From: Adiantum capillus-veneris | Taxonomy: Eukaryota > Streptophyta > Polypodiopsida > Polypodiales > Pteridaceae | Assembly: GCA_014529385.2 (NCBI GenBank) | Contig: CM043969.1 | Coordinates: 72,380,676-72,444,675, forward strand | DNA: 64,000 bases | Direction: 5' to 3' | Part shown: positions 24,525 to 38,700 of the stretch, piece after piece | Numbering within the stretch: position 1 is the first letter of the stretch | Layout: every line of letters begins with the position of its first letter | Made by a program: the position numbers and the translations under genes | Notes under the pieces: model-generated | Told to the model about the DNA's origin: nothing | Database searches by the model: none | Seen by the model: the letters and a program-made list of their open reading frames with translations, nothing else

Positions 24525-24734
24525 GAAAAATTACCAAAATACCCTTCTAATTAGTGGAAATTTCCAAAATACCCCTCAAATTTAAAAAATCCCCAAAATA
24601 CCCTTGTATCTATTTTGGTTGGATTGTTCAAGATTTTCTAATCTTTATTCCTTTTTGACAATTGAGATCGATTTTTGCGTGCTTAGCATGTAATTTGTCA
24701 CCCAAAAAATAAATAAATTATGTCTAAAACTCCC
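24525..24734 (+). mobile_element. Mutator-like MITE copy upstream of RPL19
   Basis: Shares the left terminal repeat (ATTACCAAAATACCC, then ATACCCCTCAAATTT) and internal sequence (GTGCTTAGCATGTAATTTGT) with the complete element at 30338-30827. It is bracketed by a 9-bp direct repeat TTTTATGTT (24516-24524 and 24735-24743). The right terminal repeat is lost. Its right edge is about 100 bp before the RPL19 start codon. Confidence 0.65.
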
Positions 24735-24810
24735 TTTTATGTTTTCTGGACAAAAAAGAAGACCCCTATAAGATCCGGCGCTTCGTCAGCCGGAAATTCC
24801 CTTCGTCCCA

Positions 24811-24819
24811 TTAGGGTTT
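24811..24819 (+). promoter_or_regulatory. telo-box (TTAGGGTTT) of RPL19
   Basis: TTAGGGTTT is the reverse complement of AAACCCTAA, the telo-box typical of plant ribosomal-protein gene promoters and leaders. It lies 17 bp before the RPL19 ATG. TGGGCC site-II-like strings occur farther up (24275-24280, 24469-24474), beyond the MITE. Confidence 0.7.
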
Positions 24820-24836
24820 CGTGATAGTGGACAACC

Positions 24837-26639
<1,803 letters not shown>

Positions 26640-26699
26640 GCGGCATAGCAAGATTTAGCTAAGAGCTGTGTCCTTAAATAGAAACCTTGGACCATTGAG

Positions 26700-29144
26700 C
26701 TTGTGTAATGAGATACAGTTTTTGCTTTACTTTTGAAAGCACGACTATTGCAAGCCTAAAAGGGTTTGCATTTTGCAATTTTCCCCCATTTCTTTCTTTG
26801 ACTATTGGTTATTGTTGCCGAGACAGTTAATGTTGTTTCCAAATGTATCAGGGTGTCCATCATTGCATCTCTCTGAAGTAAAAATAACTCATAACTACAG
26901 TTCTTGTGTATAACTCGATCAGTGTTTTCCTCTGAAGAATTGGTGGAGAGGAGGTTATTGGTGCTGGTAGTGGTCAGATAGTGGGGCACAATGAGGATGT
27001 TGGGCATCCTGTCTTGGCACTATCTTGTATGAATTAATCTTTTTCGAGATATTCTGTGACCAGTAAGAGCAAATCTGTTTGGACATGATCCTCTGTAGAG
27101 GGCTTGCTCTGTTAGCTTTTTATTGAGTTTATTGAGTTTGGATTTGTGGCTCTTATTACATTGGTTATCTTTGTTGGATAACCATGGTCCAATTCTTAGG
27201 GGAGATCTTGGCATGATACCTGCCATCATATCCAGGTTGACATGTTCCGAACTCAGCCATTATGCTGGTTAAGTCAGGCACTACCTTCTTCAAGGCCTAG
27301 TATTATTTTATTGATCCTGATGAACAAGAAGATATACATGCTTGGATGTGCATCTTCCACATTTTAGTTTAGATAGAACTAGTGTTACGGTCTTTTACGT
27401 TTTTTAAACATTGAAGCTATGGGTGATGTATCAGTAGATGGCTGTAGATAAATTTTTCATGATGCAAGGTGCCCATTACATGCTGACCCATAATTTCTGC
27501 CACCTTGTCTTGTGAGTGAAGTTGGGCTAAGGGGTCTCTGAGAAATTTGCATCAATCTTGCCATTTTGTCCATGATTGTGGATTAGATGGTACATTATTA
27601 ATTCCCACCCTCATTTATGAGGATTAGAGGGTGCCATAAGTCCTCTAAAGGCCCTTGTTGAGGGTTGTGTGCCATGGATACAAGTTTGTTATGTAAGTCC
27701 TTTGTCGTGGGCCCTCAAATTGTGATGTGATGTAAGTGCCCTATAGTAGATTGTGCAGCAAGCTCACCTACTGATAACTTACATAACAAACTTGCAGTGT
27801 GGTGGTTCTTTTTTGCACAGATAAACTGGGCCTTGGAATGCATTGTTGTTTCCATGGAGAATATTTTCCACCACAGGTAAAAGTTGTATTTTCCTAAGAA
27901 AAAGGATGCGACAAAACACATCAAAATAAATGTGGGAAGCTTGTGTTGATAAATATAGTCAAGCTTTTGGGTTCCATGGTGATGACTAGATCCTTCTCTG
28001 AGTTCCTGAAAGCTCGATTATGGAAACTTTGGGTAACAATTGACATGGAGGTCCATTGTACTATGCAAGTCGGCGTAAAAGTTTAACAGCCCAATCCAAA
28101 TTAGGGAAGAGTCATTACCGCCACTTACTCAACTAGCCACCTCATGCTACAAATCCACCACAAAGAAGGTTCTCCAAAACTTGACAAATCGGAGGTCCTT
28201 CGACCAAATGCATTCTCCATGGTGAGGTTGTTAGTGTGTTATGTTTAGATTCATCATGTCAAAGATTCTAAGAGGTGGAGCTGCAGATACTCTTTAGGAA
28301 TTAATGTGCATTGAGAGATAGTATATCAAAGCTTTCAACTGTTGATTCTAGTGGCCATCTATCCGGGAATGGTACCTGTGTTGAAGGTGGATTCACAACA
28401 AAATGCACACGTGCCCTATCCTTCCTACATGCATAGTCAAGGATGGGTCTGATCTGAGGATGGGCTTATGTCATCATATACATAGTTTTGGTGACCATAA
28501 AGTAATAGGATCTTCTATGTTCATTTTGATCTTTCTATTTCAATGTGTTCTATTTTAGTGAAGTTCAATTATGCATACAATGTCTTCATAGGCATTAAAG
28601 CTCTAAATTGCTTATTCTAGTGGCCAACTATTCCGGAATGATACATATGCTGAAGGTGGATTCAAAGCAAATGCACAAGTGCCCTATCCTCCCTATATGA
28701 GTCTTATATGAAAAAGCCAAACTTTTGCAATGCTTTTAAAACTCGTGGAACATTAAAAATAAGTAGAATATTTTTTTAAAAGGGAAACCAGGGAGCTTCG
28801 CAACACGGAAGAGAGGATGAATAACGGTGGGAATTACCATATGTTCAAAATGTTTGTTATCAATATTATCAATCAAAAAATTACCAGTTAAACAAAACAA
28901 TGTAAATTGATTAGTCAATAGGTGCCCTAATTCATTTTAATTCCCTGAAAGTGAATGACAACAGGTTCGAAACATTGGTGGGAAATGTGAGAGCTCATAT
29001 GGAAAATGAATGGACGTAAGGATGTGGAAAGTCAATTGTGCGGGGACAAAGGGTGAAAAGTTATTTACGGATGTGGAGAGTCAAACATGTAGAGGAGATA
29101 AAATGAGGAGTCTAATTTGCTTATAAAAAAGAAACCTTGCACGT

Positions 29145-29189
<45 letters not shown>

Positions 29190-30320
29190 TAGTTGCATTC
29201 CTTATTCAAATAGCCACATTCTTTGGGTGTTTGGTACAATCTCCTTGGCCATTCCCTAGAGGAATCATCTAACAAATTGATTCAAATTTTTTTCGGAAAT
29301 AGAACCAATAAGAGATAGCCAAAACAATAGAGCCAAGAAGATAGCCAATAGGCAATTTGACGAGGTTAAAAAAACCTTTAGTAAAATACATGTGACGTGG
29401 AGGCAAACACACTTGCCGCTTTCTTAGCAACGTCATTTTGCAAAATCTAGTCAGATGCGACAGGAAAAAACAAAACCTAGAAACAATTATTTGGATTAGT
29501 TGTTTCTTAAGCTAGAAACAGCAGGGTTTTGCTTATAGAGCAAAAAACTTATTAGATGTGTGTGTGTGTTGAGTGTGTGTGTGTGTGAGAGAGAGAGAGA
29601 GACCCTAAAATGGCATTACGTGCATGTGGAGGTACTCACTAGGCGTATACTCCCTCCCACATTGCCCCCCTTGTCTCAATTTGTGCCAATTCCTTGCCAT
29701 CCTTGTGCCTCGTTTTGTAAGGACTGTGTGGTGGGGGTGAAAAGTTTTAGCCAAGTCCAAAATGATAATGAGTTTTTCCTGCGAGTTGTTTCTCAAGTCC
29801 AAATAATTATAACTTTGATATGAGTTGAATGGTTTCTTTAGAAATAGCATATATATATATATATATTTTTAAAGATTTTATGTTGATGAAGAACTTTGAT
29901 CTTAATAATTAAATTGAGCTCTTGTTTCTCTCAAAAGAACCATGGTGAGATTTTTCTAGATTTCGCATACATTTCTCTCAACTCAAAACAGTCATTAAAA
30001 TGGGCTAATTATAAGAAATGGGATGTGTGCGATTTGCTACAAGAAAATGGGCTTAGATAGATGAGCAAAGCAGCTTTTGGTTTGCTAGTAGCAAAGGCCT
30101 TTGTTTTTGGTTGGGTTTTTTAGCTTTGGAGATGAGGCAAGGATGGCTTTAAGTGAATACCTTCAAATCATTGTTTTCTCTTGAGATTGAAAAATAAAGA
30201 CCATTACATCTGCTTTTGCACTCATTTCTTTAAAGCCCCCCTTCCCCCCTCTCCCTTCTTTTATCGCTCACATACTCAATCACACACACCCTTAAAAATA
30301 CACTTTTGTATCATTAAATA
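26700..30320. other. Intergenic, no gene recognised
   Basis: AT-rich DNA downstream of RPL19. A roughly 90-bp segment occurs twice (28346-28433 and 28615-28700), sharing TTCTAGTGGCCA, GAAGGTGGATTCA and GTGCCCTATCCT. Microsatellites lie at 29148-29186 (CT), 29560-29602 (GT then GA) and 29850-29866 (AT). Confidence 0.6.
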
Positions 30321-30337
30321 GGCCATCTTAAATTCTA

Positions 30338-30827
30338 GGGAAAATTACCAAAATACCCCTCTAATTTGTGGAAATTCCCAAAATACCCCTCAAATTTCAA
30401 AAATTCCCAAAATACCCTTGTATCTATTTTGGTTGAATTATTCAAGTTTGTCATTCCTTTATTTTTTCTGACAATCAAGATCCGTTTTTGAGTGCTTAGC
30501 ATGTAATTTGTCACAAATTACCTCGCAAAAAGGGCAATTATATCTAAAAATAATAAAGCAATTCATCTCCAAAGCCTACATAACCTACTAAAATTCTAGC
30601 TTTAGTATCTTGTATTGATAGACAATAGTCTTCTTATGAAAGGTACAAATTCTTTAATCTTTGGAAAAATTTAATCTCACAACCAGGGGTTTTTTGGGAA
30701 TTTTGGAAATTTGAGGGGTATTTTGGGAAATTATGAAAAAATATCAAGGGTATTTTGGGAATTTTTGAAATTTGAGGGGTATTTTGGGAATTTCCACAAG
30801 TTAGAGGGGTATTTTGGTAATTGGCCC
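30338..30827. mobile_element. Complete Mutator-like MITE with 9-bp target duplication
   Basis: A 490-bp element with 83-bp terminal inverted repeats (30338-30420 and 30745-30827) that differ at only a few positions. Flanks are identical TAAATTCTA (30329-30337 and 30828-30836). Long terminal repeats plus a 9-bp target duplication are the signature of Mutator-superfamily elements. There is no coding capacity. The repeats are built from recurring TTCCCAAAATACCCCTC blocks, and the right side carries an extra block, so the arm extends in degenerate form. Confidence 0.85.
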
Positions 30828-30941
30828 TAAATTCTATTAACATTTCTTAAACAAGTTAATTCAAAATTAAAATGGCTTGCCTTTTATGTCTTAAGAAAAA
30901 ATATAAGTAAAAAAGGTAAAATTAAAAAAGAAAAATACTTT

Positions 30942-30942
<1 letters not shown>

Positions 30943-30976
<34 letters not shown>
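30943..30976. repeat. (CT)n microsatellite
   Basis: About 16 CT units, followed by a short CA-rich run. Confidence 0.9.
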
Positions 30977-30979
<3 letters not shown>

Positions 30980-31394
30980 CCACACACACAACATCAAAGA
31001 AGAAGAGAGTACTCATGATTAAATGAAAGGGACATAATTTTTGAAAAGTCTAATCCTACAAGAAATCAAATAAAATCTTACAAGAAATCTCCTTGTCACT
31101 TTCTTTTCAAAATTCAAAAGGTAATAAACTCATATATAGCCAATTGATCTTAATTAATATTTTGAGACAAAATAAAATTATCATGATTATCTTGATTTGA
31201 GAGAAGACCTCATTTGAGACTTGGCAAAAGTTCACTCCCCCAAATAGTCCTTCCTTCAACAGGCCAGAAAGAAAGCCATAATAACATTTCTTTAGGATCT
31301 TACAATTTGTGTTTTTGGATAAAATATGTGTGTGGGTGTCCTTGTCACTGGGTCCTTTAGCACGAGTGGCTTTGAACATGTTTTTCTAGGTGAA

Positions 31395-31700
31395 CTAGTG
31401 GGTGAATTAGGCAATGGACGAAGATTGCCATGCTCACATAGACATCGACGTGCAATAGCATTGCACGAAGGCTTTTGTGTAGGAACCATGAGGTCCTAGG
31501 TTCAATCTCATATGATGTGACGGCAGAGAACTACGAGTTACCCAAGGGTACCATCTTTCACCCTTAATTCACCCCCTAGGTCACTCCTATATTTCACCTT
31601 GGCGATCAAGTGGCGGAGACCAAAACTATGCGGCATTCCCTCATTTGTGCCCTAGATCCCTCTTGGAAGGACTGCATGCCATATAGTGGTGAGGGGTGTC
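31395..31700 (+). mobile_element. Possible tRNA-derived SINE
   Basis: AGGTTCAATCTC at about 31498 resembles a pol III B box, and GCAATAGCATTGCACGAAGG about 45 bp earlier resembles the head of tRNA-derived plant SINEs. The 3' side runs to a (GA)n tract at 31711-31745. No target duplication was identified, so the call rests on the box-like motifs only. Confidence 0.3.
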
Positions 31701-31710
31701 CATGTGTGCC

Positions 31711-31748
<38 letters not shown>

Positions 31749-32559
31749 TCTAATGGATGTCCAAGAAGGCTACTATTGCCAAGGCAAATGCTACTCTTTT
31801 CATGTGGGGTCCACTTGCATATCATGACACAAAATGATGTCTCAATGGAGATAGCACTAGTCTTTTACCATTCAAGGATTTTCCAACAAAGTTTTGAGCG
31901 TAGTCTAGCATCGAGGGTTTTCCACTAAAGTTTTTGGCCTCTCGCTTAGTTGATGTTTTCTGTTAGTAGCTCCTCAACCTTCCTTCAGCCCTGAAACTGT
32001 ATTTCCCTATTTTGCATATTTGCATCACTGGTGGTTTTTCCCCTATAATTTGTATCCTTCAAAATTCCACGGATTTTTCACCACCGGTTATTGTTATTGC
32101 CTATCATGGGTAGAAGGTCCACCATTTCATTTGAAAGAGAGAGAGAGAGAGAGAGAGAGAATTCCATGAAAGGGTGCACAATTCATTACTGCTAACAAGT
32201 TGTCTTCATTCCAAAAAACGATCAATTATAACACTCCTCAGCAAACTGAGGGTGAATTTGCATCAATTAGCACACAAGTGTAATTGTCCTGTTCTAGCAT
32301 TGATCACCCCTCACTGAAACTGCCCAAATTAAAAGTCAGCCCTCCACAGACTATCAAATGCCCTTGACTTACGAAAGCCTCAAGCTGTCCATCAATGCCA
32401 TGGACAATTTCTAGGAGTAAAGCTCTCTCCTTTCTGCCTACCAGCCAAATGGCTGGAGATATAAGGCCCTCTCTCTATGTAGAAAAATGCCGGTGTGTAG
32501 AAAAAAGCGATATGACCAAAATAGTATTGCTGCATTTCTTCAGATAGGACCAGACCCAA

Positions 32560-32790
32560 TTTGTCTTGGCATTGGTACAGTGATAGCATTCCTTCCATAT
32601 TGAAGGTGACAAACTGAGTGTTTTGCACGACCGTAAACCTGATCACCTTTCAGAGCCTGAGCTACCGAGAAAAGAAGGGAGAACTTACTGAGAAAGCCTA
32701 TCCCATAGTTATGACCCATGCTCCATGATAACACCAAACACAGCTGAATATAGAACCCCAGAACAATCTGAAAAATGAAAACAACCAACT
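32560..32790 (-). other. Two possible orphan exons, unidentified
   Basis: The minus strand has TTTTTCAG followed by a hydrophobic segment (IVLGFYIQLCLVLSWSM), then CTCA|GTAAGT, and further on a CTCAG acceptor before an open stretch. The splice-like signals fit plant introns, but the protein is not recognised and no continuation was found. Confidence 0.2.
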
Positions 32791-33179
32791 TTCAGAAACA
32801 AAATAACCATCCTTTGTATTGAAAAAAACCTGGTAATCCTGTGGAAGGCAAAAAACAAGTTGAGAAACATACTTGGAACCAGTTTTCTCTACATTTATGT
32901 TCTAGCCCGCACTTAACTTGTCAAGTGGGCCACCGGTCACATAAATCATGGGCAAACTGTAAAGACTTACTTGTTCTGATAAGCACATCTCACCAAGTGA
33001 TGAAAATATACCATGCATGTTTCTCCAGGCCCAGCGATGTTAACATCCATGCAAAGACGCATTTAATGCAAAATGCAAAGAATACGTATGTTATGTGGGA
33101 CCCCATCATCATTTATGATGTAGCACACAATCTCTTAGCAAGCAGTGCATCTCCTATTTTGGGTTTGCGCAGAAGTAGG

Positions 33180-33640
33180 GGACAATGGCCCTTTCTTGCG
33201 GGCTGGCCACCCGACACGCGCATCTCTGGGAACATGCATACCATCATGCCTTTGCACAATGACAGGATTCATCATCATTGCCGACTACAGGACTATCGTT
33301 ATTGATCATATGTTGGCCAAGATCTATGCAGTAGTTTTGGAGCCTGAGTTGAGCATGTATGCAGAACGTGATGGCCATATTTTACACTCAGGTATCTTAT
33401 GGAGTAGGCCATAAGCAAACGGAGATACCTTTACTTGTTGCTTTGTGGCTTTTTGCAATCCTTCAACACGATCCCTCAGAAAGGCTATTTAATCGACTCC
33501 TATCATTGAGGGTCCCCCATCAGAGACAATACATGATTTGTATGAGAGAGTTACTGACAAAGCACACTGCTTGGAAGGATTATCTGACAACATTGCTAGT
33601 GTCATCGGCTGAGGTGACAATTGCATGGACACAGCTGCCA
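33180..33640 (+). pseudogene. LINE reverse-transcriptase fragment
   Basis: A-D-Y-R-T-I-V-I-D-H-M-L-A-K-I-Y (33280-33330) matches the N-Y-R-T-I segment that opens LINE reverse transcriptases. The stretch TTGTTGCTTTGTGG at about 33437 is the same as one in the longer LINE copy at 36793, so both belong to one family. It is 5'- and 3'-truncated with frameshifts. Confidence 0.6.
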
Positions 33641-34315
33641 TGGTAGACCATACAACAATCCAAACCACAAGAACCACAACAGAAACAAGATAACAAGAGG
33701 AGAAAGTTCTTGAAGACTACATTGAGAAAAAGTGCTCAAAGTGACAGAGTAGAAGAAGCAAGAAAAGAGGGCAAAGGCCAAGGCCAAAATAGAAGAGGCG
33801 ATGCAATCACATCACGACCATGCTTTGTTTGTCTCTACTATTCTTCTTCTTCTTCTACTTAACCCGCACGTCTGACAAGCAAAATATGGCCCATTCACCT
33901 CAGATTTGATCTTGGACTCTAGCACATCGTTTCATGTAACTTCACATAGGGAGTGAATTTTTTGATACATTCACTTGGGCAATGATTTTGCATGATGCAT
34001 CTTGGACCTGATAATAATTCTCTATTTATCCTCAAATGTGCAATGTGTCAAATCTCACGAAGAGACTTAGATAATGATGGCTTTCACACATGCTTTGGCA
34101 ATGGTACATGGAGGATTTAAAAGGGCTCATTGATCTTAACCAGAGGAGTTGAATATAACCATAGTTACAAGGAAACTCCGTTTCAAGGCCTATCAAATCG
34201 AGCTAGACATGATTAGCATGTGAGACTTATTAGACAGATTACTAAGAGCCAAGGTTATCAAGATAAGGTAATTAGGATCAAGGACTAGCGATTAGAAAGT
34301 GCTAATCACGTTGAG

Positions 34316-34327
34316 GCTCTGATACCA
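34316..34327 (-). other. Orphan LTR-element primer-binding site (minus strand)
   Basis: GCTCTGATACCA is the reverse complement of TGGTATCAGAGC. A copia-protease-like LDSSTSFHVTSHRE stretch lies nearby at about 33910 on the other strand, so the two do not form one simple element. Confidence 0.45.
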
Positions 34328-35784
34328 CTTACTTGATCAAGGTTGATGCAAGAGTGTAGCATTCATCGGGTGTATGTGTGTGTGCGTGTGTATAATCAAA
34401 GAGAGCAAGAGACACAATACAGTGAACTCTTGATTATGCAGAAAAGAGAGATTACAAGCCTCTTATCTAGGCAATCAAAGAGAATGACATCATGAGTACA
34501 TCATAGGTGCAACCTCACCATATACATCATCATTCTATGTGGAAAGCTACACATGCTATCACATGCTCTATGCCACACAAGCTATGATGACTGGACAAGG
34601 GAGCATTCACACTCCAATATACAAAGCATAGCTCAAGGTAGGGTTCTCGCGCAAAGTCCCCACAAGCTTTTTTCCTAGCCATTGATTCCCATCTATACCC
34701 TCAAATTGCAGACAAAGTCCTCGTCTAACGTTGATGGGTTTCCAAATATAAAAGAATATCTTCTCCTTCAAAAGTCTCCTCAAAAGCACCTACATCCAAT
34801 TGAAGTCCTTCACGGTTTTTTACTGCAAACCTTAGACTGGTCCCATAGGCCGCGCACCGTCATGCACTTCATTCCTCCACAATGATCACTCTGCCATCTC
34901 TATAAACAACCCATTTTCTTACCTTTCTAGCCTCGAGGTTACGTGGCATGCATTCTTTCTTAAATGCCACTTGACCCCGAGTGAGATCTTTCTCAAAAAT
35001 ATATTTTCTTGCCCTTCAAGGCACACGTGCGGGAATTTTTTTTTCTTTTCTTCCAAATCAGTAAAATCTATTTAAGTGGTCTCTCTTTGATGCATCATTC
35101 CCTACTCTCCGTGCATCTATATGCGACTTTCTTTTGCCCCCACTTTTATGCATTAAACCAATGCATCCTCTTTTGGGCTCTTGTCCTCTTTCCCTCTCAC
35201 AACCTGTACATTCAAAGCTTGCATTTCCTTCTTCTTCTCCTTCTTAGATGTATCAGTTATGATACCAGGAAAAGAATGTGAAGTGAGGGGCTAGGTTTTT
35301 GCTCTGTTGAGATAAAGAGAAAGGGAGGTAAATTGCAAGAGAAATGATCACTGATAGTACAAAGCAGTACAGCTACAATGATGACAGAAGCAGGGGCTGA
35401 AATATTGAAAAGATACCCACCATCCAAAAATAGAAGTCCCACTGCTGGGATAGACGAAAGGGGCTGTTCACACCTTAGAACCAAAAAGTCATCCACAAGA
35501 CAGAAAATAAGATTTAGAGGATGACACTAGGGTGGCTAGTCCTGAGCTAACATGGCCAGCTACTCTAAACCTACACTAAGCTTAAACAAGCCACCACATA
35601 CACACGAGTGCACACTCACAAAAACTCTTCAGAGTGCAGCCCACAAAAAGCAGGGTGTGAGTTACTGGAAAACAAGCCAAACAAAAGCAGTGTATGAATC
35701 CATTACCCGATGGAAAATTTCAGATCTGTAATACCTCTCAGAGTCCATCTGAAGATTTACACCAGTCACAAGAGACTTGAACAT

Positions 35785-38700
35785 TTAATGACTTTCTGGA
35801 AGCCTGCAAAACATAAAACCTTGCATGAATCAGAAATTTTGTGCATTCAAATAACTCAAAATACGCAAGCACACAAGCAAGAAGCTTCATAAAGAATGAC
35901 CTCCAGGGAAATTCACTTGTGTCTATTCCAGCAGCATGAAGGGCATCCACATGCTGCAGGGCCTCGCGGCATTCTTCCCGGTCGTCCAGATACTCTTTTT
36001 TATCACCAATCAATTGAAATGTTTTGTGTCCTTTTCCAGCTATGATCTGTATGTCCATAGTACATACCAGAGGTGTCAAAGAGCACAAACATACAGTTTA
36101 AGAAGTGTTTTTAAGTGTGCGATTTATCAAACAAATGACATTGTAGAGAAGAGCTGAAAAATATACTTTCTTGTGTATAAAATCATGATCCTGGAAAGGT
36201 GTCTGAATATCACAAATTTATCAAGGAGTCTGAAATTACGAACTATAAGAGGTGCTAAGTATCTATTGGAGTACACATAGTACATACCCTCCAATTGCGA
36301 ATATCAACGCTCCGACGAAAATAAAAAGAGTGCATGTCTATACAATGACTTTTAAGCTTACAAACTACAAGGGTGCCACAAATGTTCCTGTTAGAGTTTC
36401 ATCTTCTATCCAATGGTGGCCCCAGTATCTTCCAAGAGCAGGTTAGGGAGTGAGGACTGTTTTGTGGGTGTGTCCGGCCTTATTTGAGGTAGACATACCT
36501 TTTCCAGCGGTACAAGCCATGTATGTGCCCACCCAGTAGGCTGGTATGAGGTAGGACCCCTGTTCCTAGGTCTCTGTGGGGTCAAAGTTTCAATTATATA
36601 CAATTCCTAGCCAAATCTTATTTTAAGGACGCCTTTGACATATTTTTCCCAGGGCACCCCCAATTTTTGGGTAGTAGGACAGATGTCAGTGGTCCTGATA
36701 TAGGGACCACCCTCCCTCTCTTTTCTTTTATTCAAGTATTGCACTGAATGCCAACGTGTGGGGTCACTGATCATATGGAAGACGGCTCTATTGTTGCTTT
36801 GTGGATTTCCGCAAAGCCTTCGATACAGTGCCTAGAGCTAGATTGATGCGCAGACTGCAGGAGATGGGGTTACCCACACAGTTGATTTGGGGGATCATGG
36901 CTCTATACAGGTCCGTGGTGGGGCATGTACGCACTCCAAAAGGGATTTTTTAATTTGGTTCACTCCACTATCGGGGTGAAACAAGGCTGCCCGTTATCTA
37001 CTACACTATTCGGTATGTATGTCGATGAGGTTTCTGACTGCATTGAGAGAGATAGTGATAGAGGAACACGATTGGCAGGGACATGGATCCCACTACTGTT
37101 ATATGTTGATGATATTGTGTTGATTTCTGACTCCCCAGAGGGAATGCAGCGTCACATAGATGCTTTGTACACATTTGCTCCTGATAGTGGATTGTTTGTT
37201 AACCTGGGTAAAACCAGGGTTATGGTGTTTAACACCACACCACAGTGGGTCAGGAGGTCAGCATCCACATTTACATATGGCCGGGAGACGGTGGAGTATA
37301 CAGATGCATACACCTATCTTGAGGTAGTTTTCAGTGGACCGATGTTTTCTTTGAGGAGAGCAACAACTGTTTATGGGACCTCCCCAGAGACAAATATGCT
37401 CCGCTAGCCCTTGAGTCATCCCGACAGCTAGCGTTACAGGGAGATACAGCATGCTAGTCTGGGCAGATGACATCATGGTTTCAATTACATGGTTTCACCA
37501 TGGATAGAATGCCTCCGTTCCAGAACTCCTTGGATGCACCCTCCCTATCTCTCACATGGACAGAGAACACTAGACTCATACGCCAGGATCTGATTCAGCT
37601 AGATACCAGGAGCACATGGATATAGCCGACACAAGAGTTGGGCACGAAGATGGCTTTCTATGGAGAGCATCTTCTCCAACTAATAGAGGATGGATATGTG
37701 ACCAGAGCAGCCTATATGGACCCTCATTTATCCCATGGGCTACGATCTGCTACTGGTCAAATGCGCACATCATTGCATCAGTTAGAGGTTGAGACTGGCA
37801 GATTTAGGAGGGTACCAACAGAGGCCCCAATTTGCCAATTGTGCTACATAGAGCCAGAGACAGAGTTACATCACATTTGTCATTGTCCGGTATACTATGA
37901 GATACGAGGTCGCTTTCATTGTCTTTTCAAAGAGGGCCTTCGACCATTGGCTAGTGTCACCATGAGGTTTATTTTTCATGTCGCCTTCTTTAAATCTGTA
38001 CTACATATTTCTATTTATTTTATTTTTAGTTGTTTTCCTTGGAACCCTTGAAAAGGTGCAATTGGACATTGCATGGCCAGTGTGAAACGGCTTCGGCCGC
38101 CGAAACGGATTTCTCACATCGGGAATCTAGGTTGGTCAGTCTAGGACTGGTTGAGCCAGTTAGCATTGAATTTTGATTAGTATGAAAGCCTGTGTGCACC
38201 AAATGGAATTTGGGCCACTTGACAAGTAACTTACAACTTTACAAGTTGGTGGGAACTAGGAAATTAAACCAAAGGGGCAAACTGGACACTTCGCAGTAGG
38301 AGAGCAACCTACAAGAGACCTCACCAAGAGGGGGCGCCCAAATGAGAGTGGAGACTGATTTTTTTATCAATGTGCATTTACAATCTGTATGTGTGAGTAG
38401 TGGGTGCAGGTCCACAGCTTTAATGGAAAGCTTGCTGAAACCGGCCTGTTTAATCTAAAAAGAGCGGTAGACCTTAGACTTAAACCTTATTTGCTTTCAC
38501 CCATTTAATTTGTTGCCCACTTTACCTGTACTTTCAAGACACAACAAAGGGGAAAGGGATACAGGTTGCTAGACTGCACCTGTATGAGAAGATCCACACC
38601 ACATTGGCACCTAAATAGGCGCCCCTTTCGGTATTTCTTTATTCTTTAAAAGCAAGAATAAAAGCTGTATTTATTTATCCGTACAAGCTGCCCTGCACAC

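Noticed and set aside
30634..30843. Small protein with repeated N-S-Q-N-T-P and K-I-P-K-I-P units
   Set aside because: It is the translation of the MITE terminal inverted repeat blocks.
35738..36088. A separate small gene with GKGH motif
   Set aside because: The segment has splice signals at both ends and completes the Mur-ligase C-terminus in phase; it is exon 4 of MURE, not an independent gene.
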